Assembly (NCBI GenBank): GCA_009704605.1
Contig: WLDW01000036.1
Span: 1-7,248, forward strand
DNA length: 7,248 nt
Direction of reading: 5' to 3'
Source: Actinomycetota bacterium
GTDB taxonomy: Bacteria > Actinomycetota > Actinomycetes > Actinomycetales > Microbacteriaceae
The stretch's first letter is position 1, and each line of letters starts with the position of its first letter. The notes below the pieces were generated by a model that searched no databases, was not told the origin of the DNA, and was given only the letters and a program-made list of their open reading frames with translations. Positions 1 to 7,248 of the stretch are shown here, one piece after another. The position numbers and the translations under genes were made by a program.

Positions 1-2016
1 AACAATGTCATGATTTGGATTGGAACGCGCGATGACTGGGTTGGCAATTCCGATTCCACATTGAAAGAACGCGGAAACATTGTTAATGGTGCCTTTTCCA
101 AGATTAGTAACCGATCTGACGCTTCTTCAGCAATCCGAATATCAACTGATAGCGAGGGGATCCTTTTCTACTCAACAACACCGAACACAAAAACTGCAAT
201 CGATAGCTGCTGCGATTTTAGTAACTCCTACAACCTGAACCCGACTCTTTCTCCGATTGAATTAACCGGGGATGGCTCCTATGCAATTTCATTGCCTGTT
301 GGCAACCTCGCTGCCAGTGCCAGCACATCAATCACCTGGTTCTACGCGGCTGGCCAGATCGCGGACCTCGCAGAAGTTGTTCGAAGCGTTGCCTCCGCTT
401 CGGCACCCACTGCTCCAACGGTTGCCTCTGGAAACGCATCCGTCACAGCATCTTGGACAGCGCCAACGAGTGCGGATCCTATTGTTGGTTACAGAATCAG
501 GTACTCAACAAACAACGGCTCTTCATGGACCACACACGGTTCAGACTTTGATACATCATCATTGACTCGCACGATTTCAAGCCTCACAAATGGGACACAT
601 TACATATTTCAGGTCGCAGCTCTCACGGGGGACCTAAATAGTTCACCGACACTTGGAACTTGGTCTTCTAGCTCTCTGGTCACGATTCCAGGAGCTCCGA
701 GCGCACCGACTGTTGGAACACTGGTTGCGGGAAATGGAAAACTCACTGTGCCATTTACCGCTCCAACAGGAAACGGTGGCTTCCCAATCACGGACTATGA
801 GTATTCGACGAACGATGGCTCAACCTGGACCAGTTCAGGCTCCGTGACTAGTCCGATTGTCATAAGCGGGTTGACAAACGGAACCTCTTACACAGTGAGA
901 CTAAGAGCAAAGAGCTCTTCGTCAGGAGTGCAGAGCTCATCTGCATCAGGAACACCTCAAGCAACAGCTCCGGCCGCACCTGCAGTTGCGAGCATTGAAA
1001 CGCTTGATGCTGAATTGAAAGTGTCTTTTACTCTACCCTCAGATAACGGTGGTAGCTCCATAACCAATTACAAATACTCGACCGACGGCGTGAACTATCG
1101 TGCTCTTTCACCATCTCAGACAACCTCACCGATATCGATTACAAAGCTGTCCCTGGATGGTACAACCTCACTAACCAACGGAACTTCCTACCCAATTACC
1201 CTGAAGGCCGTGAACTCGATTGGGGACTCCGCTGCCTCAAATTCGATCAGCGCAACATCGGGAATCGTTACGGTTGCCGTTGCTCCAGTTGCCACACCTT
1301 CGCCGAAACCAACTGTTACTCGCCCTCCGAGGGTAGTCCGGCCAAGTCCATCACCTTCCCCATTGCCTAGCCCTTCACCAGCACTAGTAGCCGTACCGAA
1401 TGTGCCGAGTGCTCTGTCGCCAGAGTCTGTTGCGAAAATTTCTGACCAGCTGGGTGTTACATTCACTGAAGAGGGTTTACCGAAACTGGCACCTCTTGAA
1501 TCAATTGGGCTGGTCGATGGTTCCCCCATTCTTGTGTCACTGTTCCCTAATCAAGAAAATACAGGTTTGGTCGTCGAGGGTGATGGTTTCACCATTTCCC
1601 TAAGCGCCTCTTCGGAAAACGGTGAGGCCCCCAACTTGAATTCTGACGGAAAGCTCGTCCTAACCGCGCGGAGCAGTGCATCCTTCTCAGGATCGGGATT
1701 TGCTCCCAACACCAATGTTGTGATCTGGCTATTCTCCGATCCAAGAGAGCTCGGAAGCGTGCTGACGGATAGCTCCGGAAGCTTTGAAGGTAGCCTGCCG
1801 TTACCTTCAGAGATACTTGCTGGCGAGCACACCGTTCAGCTAAACGGGCTGACGCCGACGGGTGAAACTCGGTCTGTAGCCGTAGGTGTGGTCGTCTCGG
1901 ATTACACGGCTTCGGCAGAGAGTTATCTTCCAACAGTGCTACTTGGGCTTGCCTTCCTTGGTGTAGTGACCTTCTTCTGGATCTTGCTCTTCAGAAGGCG
2001 AGACCAAAAGGAATAG
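1..2016 (+). CDS. Fibronectin type III surface protein, membrane-anchored (5'-partial)
   Basis: This is probably an extracellular, cell-surface protein, possibly for adhesion or binding polysaccharide; its ligand is unknown. The frame is open to the first base, and the first ATG (position 10) has no ribosome site or signal peptide behind it, so I treat the gene as cut off at its 5' end. Numbering from that ATG: residues 1-130 form a beta-rich domain I cannot name, ending in a stretch around ITWFYAAGQIADL. Three fibronectin III domains follow (about 132-227, 229-317, 321-416), each with WT/SF...AP and LTNGTSY-type motifs. Then come a Pro/Ser stalk (426-458), a beta-rich domain with GSGFAPNTNVVIWLF and a TPTGETRSV end (about 548-629), one membrane helix (638-661) and a basic tail, RRRDQKE. 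No LPXTG sortase motif is present, so the helix is the likely anchor. The only visible cysteines are the adjacent pair C67-C68. The domain reading is firm; the function is inference. Confidence 0.8.
   Translation, partial: NNVMIWIGTRDDWVGNSDSTLKERGNIVNGAFSKISNRSDASSAIRISTDSEGILFYSTTPNTKTAIDSCCDFSNSYNLNPTLSPIELTGDGSYAISLPVGNLAASASTSITWFYAAGQIADLAEVVRSVASASAPTAPTVASGNASVTASWTAPTSADPIVGYRIRYSTNNGSSWTTHGSDFDTSSLTRTISSLTNGTHYIFQVAALTGDLNSSPTLGTWSSSSLVTIPGAPSAPTVGTLVAGNGKLTVPFTAPTGNGGFPITDYEYSTNDGSTWTSSGSVTSPIVISGLTNGTSYTVRLRAKSSSSGVQSSSASGTPQATAPAAPAVASIETLDAELKVSFTLPSDNGGSSITNYKYSTDGVNYRALSPSQTTSPISITKLSLDGTTSLTNGTSYPITLKAVNSIGDSAASNSISATSGIVTVAVAPVATPSPKPTVTRPPRVVRPSPSPSPLPSPSPALVAVPNVPSALSPESVAKISDQLGVTFTEEGLPKLAPLESIGLVDGSPILVSLFPNQENTGLVVEGDGFTISLSASSENGEAPNLNSDGKLVLTARSSASFSGSGFAPNTNVVIWLFSDPRELGSVLTDSSGSFEGSLPLPSEILAGEHTVQLNGLTPTGETRSVAVGVVVSDYTASAESYLPTVLLGLAFLGVVTFFWILLFRRRDQKE
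403..1257 (+). repeat. Three tandem fibronectin type III domains
   Basis: Three protein-level repeats of roughly 90-95 residues each, in the surface protein. Shared landmarks are an Ala/Pro-rich entry (APTAP, APSAP, APAAP), a GGSxIT or equivalent turn followed by Y-x-YST-(N)-(N/D)-G, and an (S/T)LTNGTSY-type strand before the last beta strand. The second and third copies are closest to each other. The third has about eight extra residues (SLDGTTSL) just before its LTNGTSY motif. Such repeats usually act as spacers or binding modules in secreted bacterial proteins. Confidence 0.8.
1285..1383 (+). repeat. Pro/Ser-rich stalk segment
   Basis: Low-complexity coding stretch giving alternating Pro with Ser, Thr, Lys, Arg and Val, including PSPSPSPLPSPSP. 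It sits between the last fibronectin domain and the membrane-proximal domain. It probably forms an extended, flexible linker that spans the cell wall, and its Ser/Thr density makes glycosylation possible; both are inference. Confidence 0.7.
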
Positions 2017-2076
2017 GGTTCTTCTCGACGTAGGAGCCATGCCGCAACTAGCAATGTCTTCTATGTAAAACGAGTG

Positions 2077-2105
2077 TTGGGCTTGATTTTCTCAACTGTG
2101 ATAAT
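2077..2105 (+). promoter_or_regulatory. Predicted sodA promoter, extended -10
   Basis: TTGGGC (2077-2082) and GATAAT (2100-2105) are separated by 17 bp, and a TG lies one base upstream of the -10 hexamer (2097-2098), making an extended -10. The predicted transcription start is near 2112, leaving a leader of about 35 nt before the sodA ATG at 2147. This is the best sigma-70/SigA-like promoter I see in the 130-bp gap between the surface-protein gene and sodA. The rest of that gap holds no clear terminator or other gene. Confidence 0.5.
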
Positions 2106-2146
2106 GTTTGGCTATCAGACCATTGGTAACAGCGACAGGACAGTAA

Positions 2147-2770
2147 ATGGGCAAATACACACTTCCAGATCTTGGTTACGACTACGGCGCACTCGAGCCA
2201 AACATCTCTGGTCGAATCATGGAATTGCATCACGACAAGCATCATCTTGCCTACGTCAACGGAGCAAACAGCGCTCTTGAACTGCTTGCAGAAGCAAGAG
2301 ATAAGAACGACCTGACTTGGGTTAACAAGCTACAGAAGGACCTAGCATTCAACCTCGCAGGTCACGTAAACCACACTGTTTTTTGGAAGAACCTGAGCCC
2401 GGATGGTGGCGATAAGCCAACCGGTGAAATGGCAGCAGCTATCGACGAGTTCTTCGGAAGCTACGACGGTTTTAGAGCCCACTTCACCGCATCCGCACTT
2501 GGTATCCAAGGTTCTGGGTGGTCAATTCTTGCCTGGGACATTCTTGGCCAAAAGCTAATCATTGAGCAGCTCTACGACCACCAGGGGAACCTTGCTCCCG
2601 CCACAATTCCGCTTTTGATGCTGGACATGTGGGAGCACGCCTTCTACCTGGACTACCAAAACGTGAAGGCTGATTACGTTGCTGCATTCTGGAAGATCGT
2701 GTCTTGGCCGGACGTACAGGCTCGTTTTGAGGCAGCTCGCGGACAAACAAAGGGCTTACTGCTAGTCTGA
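2147..2770 (+). CDS. sodA: Superoxide dismutase (Mn/Fe family, Mn-type pattern)
   Basis: Cytosolic enzyme that dismutes superoxide to oxygen and hydrogen peroxide. The 207-residue length is normal for the family. The N-terminus [16 protein letters not shown] is typical of actinobacterial members. The four metal ligands are present: His28 (in ELHHDKHH), His76 (in [10 protein letters not shown]), Asp160 and His164 (in [12 protein letters not shown]). The second-shell gateway residues His32 and Tyr36 are also in place. Gly72 combined with Gln121 in GIQGSGW fits the Mn-type arrangement, where the active-site Gln comes from the C-terminal domain. Iron or cambialistic use cannot be excluded from sequence. 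The ATG start has AGGA six bases upstream (2137-2140). The gene has its own promoter and lies 71 bp before gap; I see no strong terminator between them, so readthrough into the glycolysis operon is possible. Confidence 0.96.
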   Translation: MGKYTLPDLGYDYGALEPNISGRIMELHHDKHHLAYVNGANSALELLAEARDKNDLTWVNKLQKDLAFNLAGHVNHTVFWKNLSPDGGDKPTGEMAAAIDEFFGSYDGFRAHFTASALGIQGSGWSILAWDILGQKLIIEQLYDHQGNLAPATIPLLMLDMWEHAFYLDYQNVKADYVAAFWKIVSWPDVQARFEAARGQTKGLLLV

Positions 2771-2805
2771 TAATTCCACCCGAGGCTGCGTGGATTTCCT
2801 GTTGA

Positions 2806-3846
<1,041 letters not shown>

Positions 3847-3848
3847 TT

Positions 3849-5051
3849 TTGAGAAATCTATCTACCCTTGGTCAGCTTGAATCAAAGCGGGTACTGCTCC
3901 GCTGTGACCTGAATGTTCCGATAGATAACGGCGTCATCAGCGACGACGGAAGAATCCGAGCCTCGCTACCGACCATCAAGTATCTAATCGACCAGGGTGC
4001 AAAAGTCATTATCTGCTCACACCTTGGCAGACCAGATGGAGCCAGAGTAGAGAAATACTCTCTACGCCAAATAGCCAAGAGACTTTCTGAACTTCTTGAT
4101 CAACCCGTCTCGTTTTCTAAGGATTGCGTGGGTAGGGAAGCCAGTAATCAGGTCTCTATTCTTGAGAACAAAGACGTTCTACTTCTAGAAAATCTCCGCT
4201 TTCATGCTGCCGAAACTAGTGATTCTGAGACTGAGCGACATGACTTTGCAGCAGACCTTGCCGAGCTGGCAGATGTGTATGTGGGAGATGGTTTTGGGGT
4301 TCTTCATAGAAAGCAAGCAAGCGTTTATGAGATTGCAAGCCTCCTTCCTGCTGCGGCTGGATATCTAGTTGAAAAGGAACTTTCTGTTCTTGAACAGCTG
4401 GTAAGAAGCGACTCACATCCATACACTGTTGTTCTTGGTGGATCTAAAGTTTCCGACAAGCTAGGCGTCATCTCAGCTCTGCTACCACGGGTTGATAACT
4501 TGCTAATTGGTGGTGGGATGGTCTTTACCTTCCTTGCGGCTCTTGGCCACAAAGTCGGAAAGAGCTTGCTCGAAGAGTCGCAAATAGACACCGTCAAGGG
4601 TTATCTAGAGCAGGCCAAGTCACTCGGTGTGAACATCGTGCTACCAACTGACATCGTTATGGCAAGTACATTTTCTGCGGATGCAGAGCATTTAGAAGCT
4701 CAAGTGGACGAACTAGAGCAAACCTCGTTCGGTGCTAGCGGAATCGGGCTTGACATTGGTCCGGTATCAGCGGGTGTTTTCGCAGACATCATTTCTACTT
4801 CAAAACTTTGTTTTTGGAACGGCCCAATGGGAGTTTTCGAGTTTGCAAGCTTCAGCAAAGGGACCAGATCTGTTGCCGAGGCCCTCACAAAGGTTCAGGG
4901 TCTTGGAGTGGTTGGAGGCGGCGATTCGGCTGCCGCAGTTAGGGCTCTTGGATTCGAAGACCGTGCGTTTGGACACATCTCAACCGGTGGTGGAGCTAGT
5001 CTTGAGTATTTGGAAGGAAAATCCCTTCCCGGACTGGAGGTGCTCGCATGA
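3849..5051 (+). CDS. pgk: Phosphoglycerate kinase
   Basis: Transfers phosphate from 1,3-bisphosphoglycerate to ADP, the first ATP-yielding step of glycolysis. It has 400 residues, the usual single-polypeptide size. Visible family motifs in order are RCDLNVP (18-24), SHLGRPDG (57-64), LLENLRFH (112-119), GDGFGVLHRKQAS (147-158), GGSKVSDKL (197-205), GGGMVFTFL (221-229), WNGPMGVFE (323-331), GGGDSAAA (356-363) and STGGGASLEYLEGK (378-391). The start is TTG, two bases after the gap stop codon. An in-frame stop at 3813-3815 and the absence of any ATG until residue 271 support it. No Shine-Dalgarno site is visible, so translation probably depends on ribosomes finishing gap. The TGA stop overlaps the tpiA start as ATGA. 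Confidence 0.97.
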   Translation: MRNLSTLGQLESKRVLLRCDLNVPIDNGVISDDGRIRASLPTIKYLIDQGAKVIICSHLGRPDGARVEKYSLRQIAKRLSELLDQPVSFSKDCVGREASNQVSILENKDVLLLENLRFHAAETSDSETERHDFAADLAELADVYVGDGFGVLHRKQASVYEIASLLPAAAGYLVEKELSVLEQLVRSDSHPYTVVLGGSKVSDKLGVISALLPRVDNLLIGGGMVFTFLAALGHKVGKSLLEESQIDTVKGYLEQAKSLGVNIVLPTDIVMASTFSADAEHLEAQVDELEQTSFGASGIGLDIGPVSAGVFADIISTSKLCFWNGPMGVFEFASFSKGTRSVAEALTKVQGLGVVGGGDSAAAVRALGFEDRAFGHISTGGGASLEYLEGKSLPGLEVLA

Positions 5052-5833
5052 GCGATCGTAAGCCGCTGATTGCTGGCAACTGGAAGATGAACCTCGACCA
5101 CCAGCAGGCTATTGCCCTAGTTCAAAAAATCGCCTGGACTCTAAAAGATGTTGATCACGACTACGAGAAGGTCGAAGTTGCCGTTTTTCCACCATTTACT
5201 GATCTGCGAACAGTCCAGACACTCTTGGATGCTGACAAGCTGCAACTTCGTCTCGGTGCCCAGGATGTTTCGAAGCATGAATCCGGTGCATACACAGGCG
5301 AGGTTGCTGGCGCATTTCTCAAGAAGCTAAATGTCGAGTACGTGCTGATCGGCCACTCGGAAAGACGCCAGCATCACAACGAAGATGATGAGCTAGTGCG
5401 CGACAAGGTAGCAGCATGCTTCAAGAACAAGCTCGTTCCGGTTATCTGCGTTGGAGAGACGCTTGAAGAATTGGAAGCGGAAGGCGCAGCTGCAGTTCCA
5501 GTTAGGCAATTGACCAAGGCTCTCGAAGGTCACAAGGACATTGGTGATTTCGTAGTCGCATATGAACCGGTTTGGGCTATTGGCACCGGGAAGGTTGCCA
5601 CGAGCGAACAGGCCGCAGAGGTCGCAAAGAAACTGCGCCAAACCATCGGTGAGCTGGTCTCTGCCGAGACCGCAGAGCAGACCAGAATTTTGTACGGCGG
5701 ATCTGTAAAGAGCGCCAATGTCGCTGGATTCCTTGCATCCCCAGAGGTTGACGGGGTTTTGGTTGGGGGAGCAAGCCTGGTGGTTGATGAGTTCACTGGT
5801 ATTTGCCGCTTCCAGAAGCATGTCAGCTTATAA
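5048..5833 (+). CDS. tpiA: Triosephosphate isomerase
   Basis: Interconverts dihydroxyacetone phosphate and glyceraldehyde-3-phosphate, feeding Gap. It has 261 residues, normal for a TIM barrel. Catalytic residues are present: Asn11 and Lys13 (AGNWKMN), electrophile His103 (IGHSERR) and base Glu173 (AYEPVWAIGTG). The phosphate-binding turns YGGSV (216-220) and VGGAS (239-243) are also present. The ATG overlaps the pgk stop by four bases (ATGA), and a strong GGAGGT ribosome site (5036-5041) lies within the end of pgk, so initiation is both coupled and independently strong. It is the third gene of the glycolysis operon, with secG 32 bp downstream. Confidence 0.98.
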   Translation: MSDRKPLIAGNWKMNLDHQQAIALVQKIAWTLKDVDHDYEKVEVAVFPPFTDLRTVQTLLDADKLQLRLGAQDVSKHESGAYTGEVAGAFLKKLNVEYVLIGHSERRQHHNEDDELVRDKVAACFKNKLVPVICVGETLEELEAEGAAAVPVRQLTKALEGHKDIGDFVVAYEPVWAIGTGKVATSEQAAEVAKKLRQTIGELVSAETAEQTRILYGGSVKSANVAGFLASPEVDGVLVGGASLVVDEFTGICRFQKHVSL

Positions 5834-5865
5834 TCTTCTAGTACTTATAAAGAACAGGTAAATCC

Positions 5866-6111
5866 ATGGCTGCAATCCAAATCGCGCTTCAGGTGCTTCT
5901 AGCAATCACCAGCTTGCTGCTTATCCTCATGATTTTGCTCCACAAAGGCAGAGGTGGCGGACTTTCAGACATGTTCGGCGGGGGAGTCACTACTAACGTG
6001 TCATCTTCTGGAGTTGCTGAGAGAAACCTGAATCGCATCACCATCATCTTGGGCCTTGTTTGGGTTGGTTCAGTCATTGCACTTGGTCTGTTCACCAGGT
6101 TTGGGTTCTAG
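5866..6111 (+). CDS. secG: Preprotein translocase subunit SecG
   Basis: Small auxiliary membrane subunit of the SecYEG translocon that supports SecA-driven export. The 81-residue length fits the family. It has two membrane helices (about 3-25 and 57-76) joined by a loop carrying the family signature LLHKGRGGGLSDMFGGG (24-40), followed by VTTNVSSSGVAERNLNRIT, all typical of SecG. The ATG start has AGG at 5856-5858, seven bases upstream. Its place between tpiA and rbpA is the standard actinobacterial arrangement. The stop codon is only 8 bp from the rbpA start. Confidence 0.95.
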   Translation: MAAIQIALQVLLAITSLLLILMILLHKGRGGGLSDMFGGGVTTNVSSSGVAERNLNRITIILGLVWVGSVIALGLFTRFGF

Positions 6112-6115
6112 GGGG
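6110..6115 (+). promoter_or_regulatory. Ribosome binding site deciding the rbpA TTG start
   Basis: AGGGGG, overlapping the last two bases of the secG TAG stop, lies four bases before TTG at 6120. It supports that TTG over the longer frame opening at 6060 inside secG and over the internal ATG at 6171. The overlap suggests rbpA translation is coupled to secG termination. Confidence 0.6.
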
Positions 6116-6119
6116 AATT

Positions 6120-6803
6120 TTGTCAAGCGGAGGATCAGCAATAAGAGGCTCGCGTGTTGGCGCCGGTCCAATGGGGGAACAATACCGCGGATTCAAGTCC
6201 GAAAGAATTGAGCGTCACTACTACTGCATCAACGGACACACTCAGAGTCCCCAGTTCGCAGCCCATGTGGACCCAGCTGAAATACCAGACATGATTGATT
6301 GCCCCAACTGTGGCCTTCCTGCTGGTCAGGATAAAAAGAACCCGCCAGAGATCTTGAAGCACGAACCATACAAAACTCATCTGGCTTACGTCAAAGAACG
6401 CCGAACCTCAGATGAGGCAAAGGCACTTCTTGACGAGGCACTGTCTTCCATCAAAGACCGCAGAGCGAAACTTGCCGAAGCTGCAAAGAAGCAGCTCAAG
6501 GAAGAAGCTGCCCGAACAGCAGCGGCCAAAGCTATGGCAGCAAAGATGGCTGCTGAAAAAGCTAAAGCAGCAAAGGCCGTCAAACCCGTCAAACCGGTTA
6601 AGCCCGCCAAGGTAGTAAAGGCTGTGGCAAAGAAACCTGCCAAGCCTGTTGCCAAGAAGCCAGTTGCAAAGAAACCTTCCGCAAAGAAGTCAGCACCAGC
6701 CAAGGTTGTTAGAAAAACCGCTAAAGCAGCACCGAAGGCAAAGTCAACGGCAAAGAAGAGTGTTGTTAAAAAGAGCGCATCAAAGGTCGCTAAGAAGAAA
6801 TAA
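6120..6803 (+). CDS. rbpA: RNA polymerase-binding protein RbpA with long basic C-terminal tail
   Basis: Actinobacterial factor that binds RNA polymerase and the principal sigma factor and stabilises open promoter complexes. The start is taken at TTG 6120 because MSSGGSAIRGSRVGAGPMG is the family-typical N-terminus and AGGGGG precedes it. Residues 1-112 are a complete RbpA: N-terminal tail; zinc-type core with Cys36-x3-His40 and Cys61-x2-Cys64 (CPNCGLPAGQD); basic linker NPPEILKHEPYKTHLAYVKERRT (split by PPEILK); and sigma-interacting helices up to about 112. Normal RbpA ends here at roughly 110-125 residues. This one continues in frame for about 115 more, totalling 227. Residues 113-146 look helical and mixed in charge. 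Residues 147-227 contain 30 Lys and no Asp or Glu, with KPVKPVKPAK, AKKPVAKKP and AKK motifs like histone H1. The extension probably adds nonspecific DNA binding; that is inference. It is the last gene of the operon. Confidence 0.93.
   Translation: MSSGGSAIRGSRVGAGPMGEQYRGFKSERIERHYYCINGHTQSPQFAAHVDPAEIPDMIDCPNCGLPAGQDKKNPPEILKHEPYKTHLAYVKERRTSDEAKALLDEALSSIKDRRAKLAEAAKKQLKEEAARTAAAKAMAAKMAAEKAKAAKAVKPVKPVKPAKVVKAVAKKPAKPVAKKPVAKKPSAKKSAPAKVVRKTAKAAPKAKSTAKKSVVKKSASKVAKKK
6456..6800 (+). repeat. Lys/Ala/Pro-rich H1-like repeat tail of RbpA
   Basis: Low-complexity coding segment for residues 113-227 of RbpA. It begins with an Ala/Lys/Glu/Arg stretch that could form a helix or coiled coil (about 113-150). 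It continues with Pro-spaced lysine repeats: KPV units at 6582-6605, then (A)KKP(V/A) units, then AKK/VKK units to the stop. Codons vary between repeats (AAA and AAG; GTC, GTT and GTA), so the pattern is kept at protein level rather than by recent DNA duplication. Such tails are known on actinobacterial HU (HupB) and eukaryotic H1. Confidence 0.85.
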
Positions 6804-6816
6804 TCCCCAAAGATTA
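6801..6816. terminator. Weak palindrome between convergent rbpA and pgi stops
   Basis: TAATC (6801-6805), loop CCCAAA, GATTA (6812-6816). The palindrome contains both stop codons, TAA of rbpA and TTA (TAA on the minus strand) of pgi. Read on the minus strand, it is followed by TTTCTTCTT, a T-rich run, so it may weakly terminate pgi transcription. On the plus strand no T-run follows. The stem is only 5 bp and AT-rich, so confidence is low. Confidence 0.25.
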
Positions 6817-7248
6817 GTTCGCCTCAATTAGCTCTTGGATCAGAGCCAGGACGTTTTCTTTATCAGCGAAGCGGAGAGTTAGAACTGGCCTTCCCGCTGA
6901 CGACAAGACGTTCGCATCTCCAACTGCTTGGGAGTTCATAAGTTCAGCAAAACCAAAATCCCGTCCAGGAACCGGAACTTCCTTTTCCTCATTGCCGATA
7001 AGCTGCAAGAAAACTCCTTGAGAGGGACCTCCCTTGTGGTACTGACCGGTGGAGTGAAGAAACCTAGGACCCCAACCAAAAGTCGTTGGTCTAGCTGAAA
7101 TGCCCGCAATCACGTCTCGAAGTTTCTCATATGCAAAATCTCGACTACGGTCGAGATAGGCATGTATCGCGAAGTAACTGTCCTTGCCCGCCGAAGCTAA
7201 GAACAGGCGAAGTGCTTCTCGGAGTGTTGAGCTAGGCCCTATGTCCAA
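6814..7248 (-). CDS. pgi: Glucose-6-phosphate isomerase, C-terminal part (3' end of gene)
   Basis: Interconverts glucose-6-phosphate and fructose-6-phosphate. Only the last 144 codons are in the window; the upstream part lies beyond 7248, and the TTG at the edge is not a real start. The strongest signature is GWGPRFLHSTGQYHKGGP (58-75 of the visible part), found in the actinobacterial isomerase family and in the isomerase half of transaldolase-isomerase fusions. It is followed by GVFLQL, an FGFAELMNSQAVGDANVL segment and a GRPVLTLRF strand, matching the usual C-terminus. Whether it is fused to transaldolase or stands alone next to tal cannot be seen here. It converges on rbpA with 10 bp between stop codons. 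In relatives, pgl, opcA and zwf usually lie between these two genes. Confidence 0.85.
   Translation of the reverse strand: MDIGPSSTLREALRLFLASAGKDSYFAIHAYLDRSRDFAYEKLRDVIAGISARPTTFGWGPRFLHSTGQYHKGGPSQGVFLQLIGNEEKEVPVPGRDFGFAELMNSQAVGDANVLSSAGRPVLTLRFADKENVLALIQELIEAN

Noticed and set aside
1188..1529. 113-codon open frame on the minus strand in the surface-protein gene
   Set aside because: Gly/Thr-rich mirror of the Pro/Ser stalk with no ribosome site or family signature.
2039..2068. Tiny reading frame of 9 codons after AGGAG, between the surface protein and sodA
   Set aside because: The spacing between AGGAG and ATG is only two bases, it lies upstream of the predicted promoter, and such a short frame is expected by chance.
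4287..4326. Pgk has GDGFGVLHRKQAS where many bacteria have NDAFG..HRAHAS
   Set aside because: This form (DGFG..HRKQAS) is normal for actinobacterial phosphoglycerate kinases, so it is not a defect.
5393..5821. 142-codon open frame on the minus strand across tpiA
   Set aside because: It lies wholly inside a well-supported tpiA, shows no recognisable motif, and is a codon-bias shadow.
5846..5851. TATAAA before secG as a promoter
   Set aside because: No -35-like element lies at a suitable distance upstream; secG is more simply part of the operon.
6060..6119. Longer rbpA reading frame starting at TTG 6060 inside secG
   Set aside because: It would overlap secG by about 50 bases and add 20 residues not seen in the family; the conserved N-terminus begins at TTG 6120, right after AGGGGG.
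6534..6803. Basic tail as a separate small histone-like gene starting at ATG 6534
   Set aside because: No ribosome site precedes that ATG and the frame is continuous with RbpA, so one protein is simpler. A small internal product cannot be fully excluded.
6831..6861. GCTCT-TGGATC-AGAGC hairpin with a T-rich run further on, as an rbpA terminator inside pgi
   Set aside because: The stem is only 5 bp and the T-run starts about eight bases later, so it does not fit a standard terminator and may be chance.

Overview
The window reads as chromosomal DNA of an actinobacterium, most likely a Microbacteriaceae-type organism with a compact, moderate-GC genome. A freshwater Luna-lineage relative (Rhodoluna/Aquiluna-like) is my best guess, but that is inference. 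The evidence is the order gap-pgk-tpiA-secG-rbpA, the presence of rbpA (an actinobacterial RNA polymerase factor), the conserved start of RbpA, an actinobacterial-style glucose-6-phosphate isomerase C-terminus, TTG starts and very short intergenic gaps. By eye the GC content is near 50%, low for typical soil Microbacteriaceae.

Layout. Positions 1-2016 (+) hold the 3' part of a large surface protein: an unknown N-terminal domain, three fibronectin type III repeats, a Pro/Ser-rich stalk, a beta-rich actinobacterial surface domain and a C-terminal membrane anchor. After a 130-bp gap with a good extended -10 promoter comes sodA (2147-2770, +), a Mn-type superoxide dismutase. A 71-bp gap leads into a tight glycolysis operon on the same strand: gap (2842-3846), pgk (3849-5051), tpiA (5048-5833, overlapping pgk by 4 bp), secG (5866-6111) and rbpA (6120-6803). 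The window closes with the C-terminal part of pgi on the minus strand (6814-7248), converging on rbpA with only 10 bp between the two stop codons.

How the genes fit together. TpiA, Gap and Pgk catalyse consecutive steps of lower glycolysis, and Pgi supplies fructose-6-phosphate at the top of the pathway. SecG (translocon subunit) and RbpA (housekeeping sigma/RNA polymerase partner) are long-known passengers of this actinobacterial operon. SodA just upstream is common in relatives.

Most of the window is ordinary housekeeping DNA. The one truly unusual feature is RbpA, which carries an in-frame extension of about 115 residues rich in Lys, Ala and Pro, resembling histone H1 or an HU/HupB tail, and doubling the usual protein length. 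A second point of interest is that pgi lies directly beside rbpA, where relatives usually have pgl-opcA-zwf. This suggests loss or relocation of the oxidative pentose phosphate genes. I see no tRNA, rRNA, CRISPR array, insertion sequence or phage feature. No stretch over 300 bp lacks a gene.
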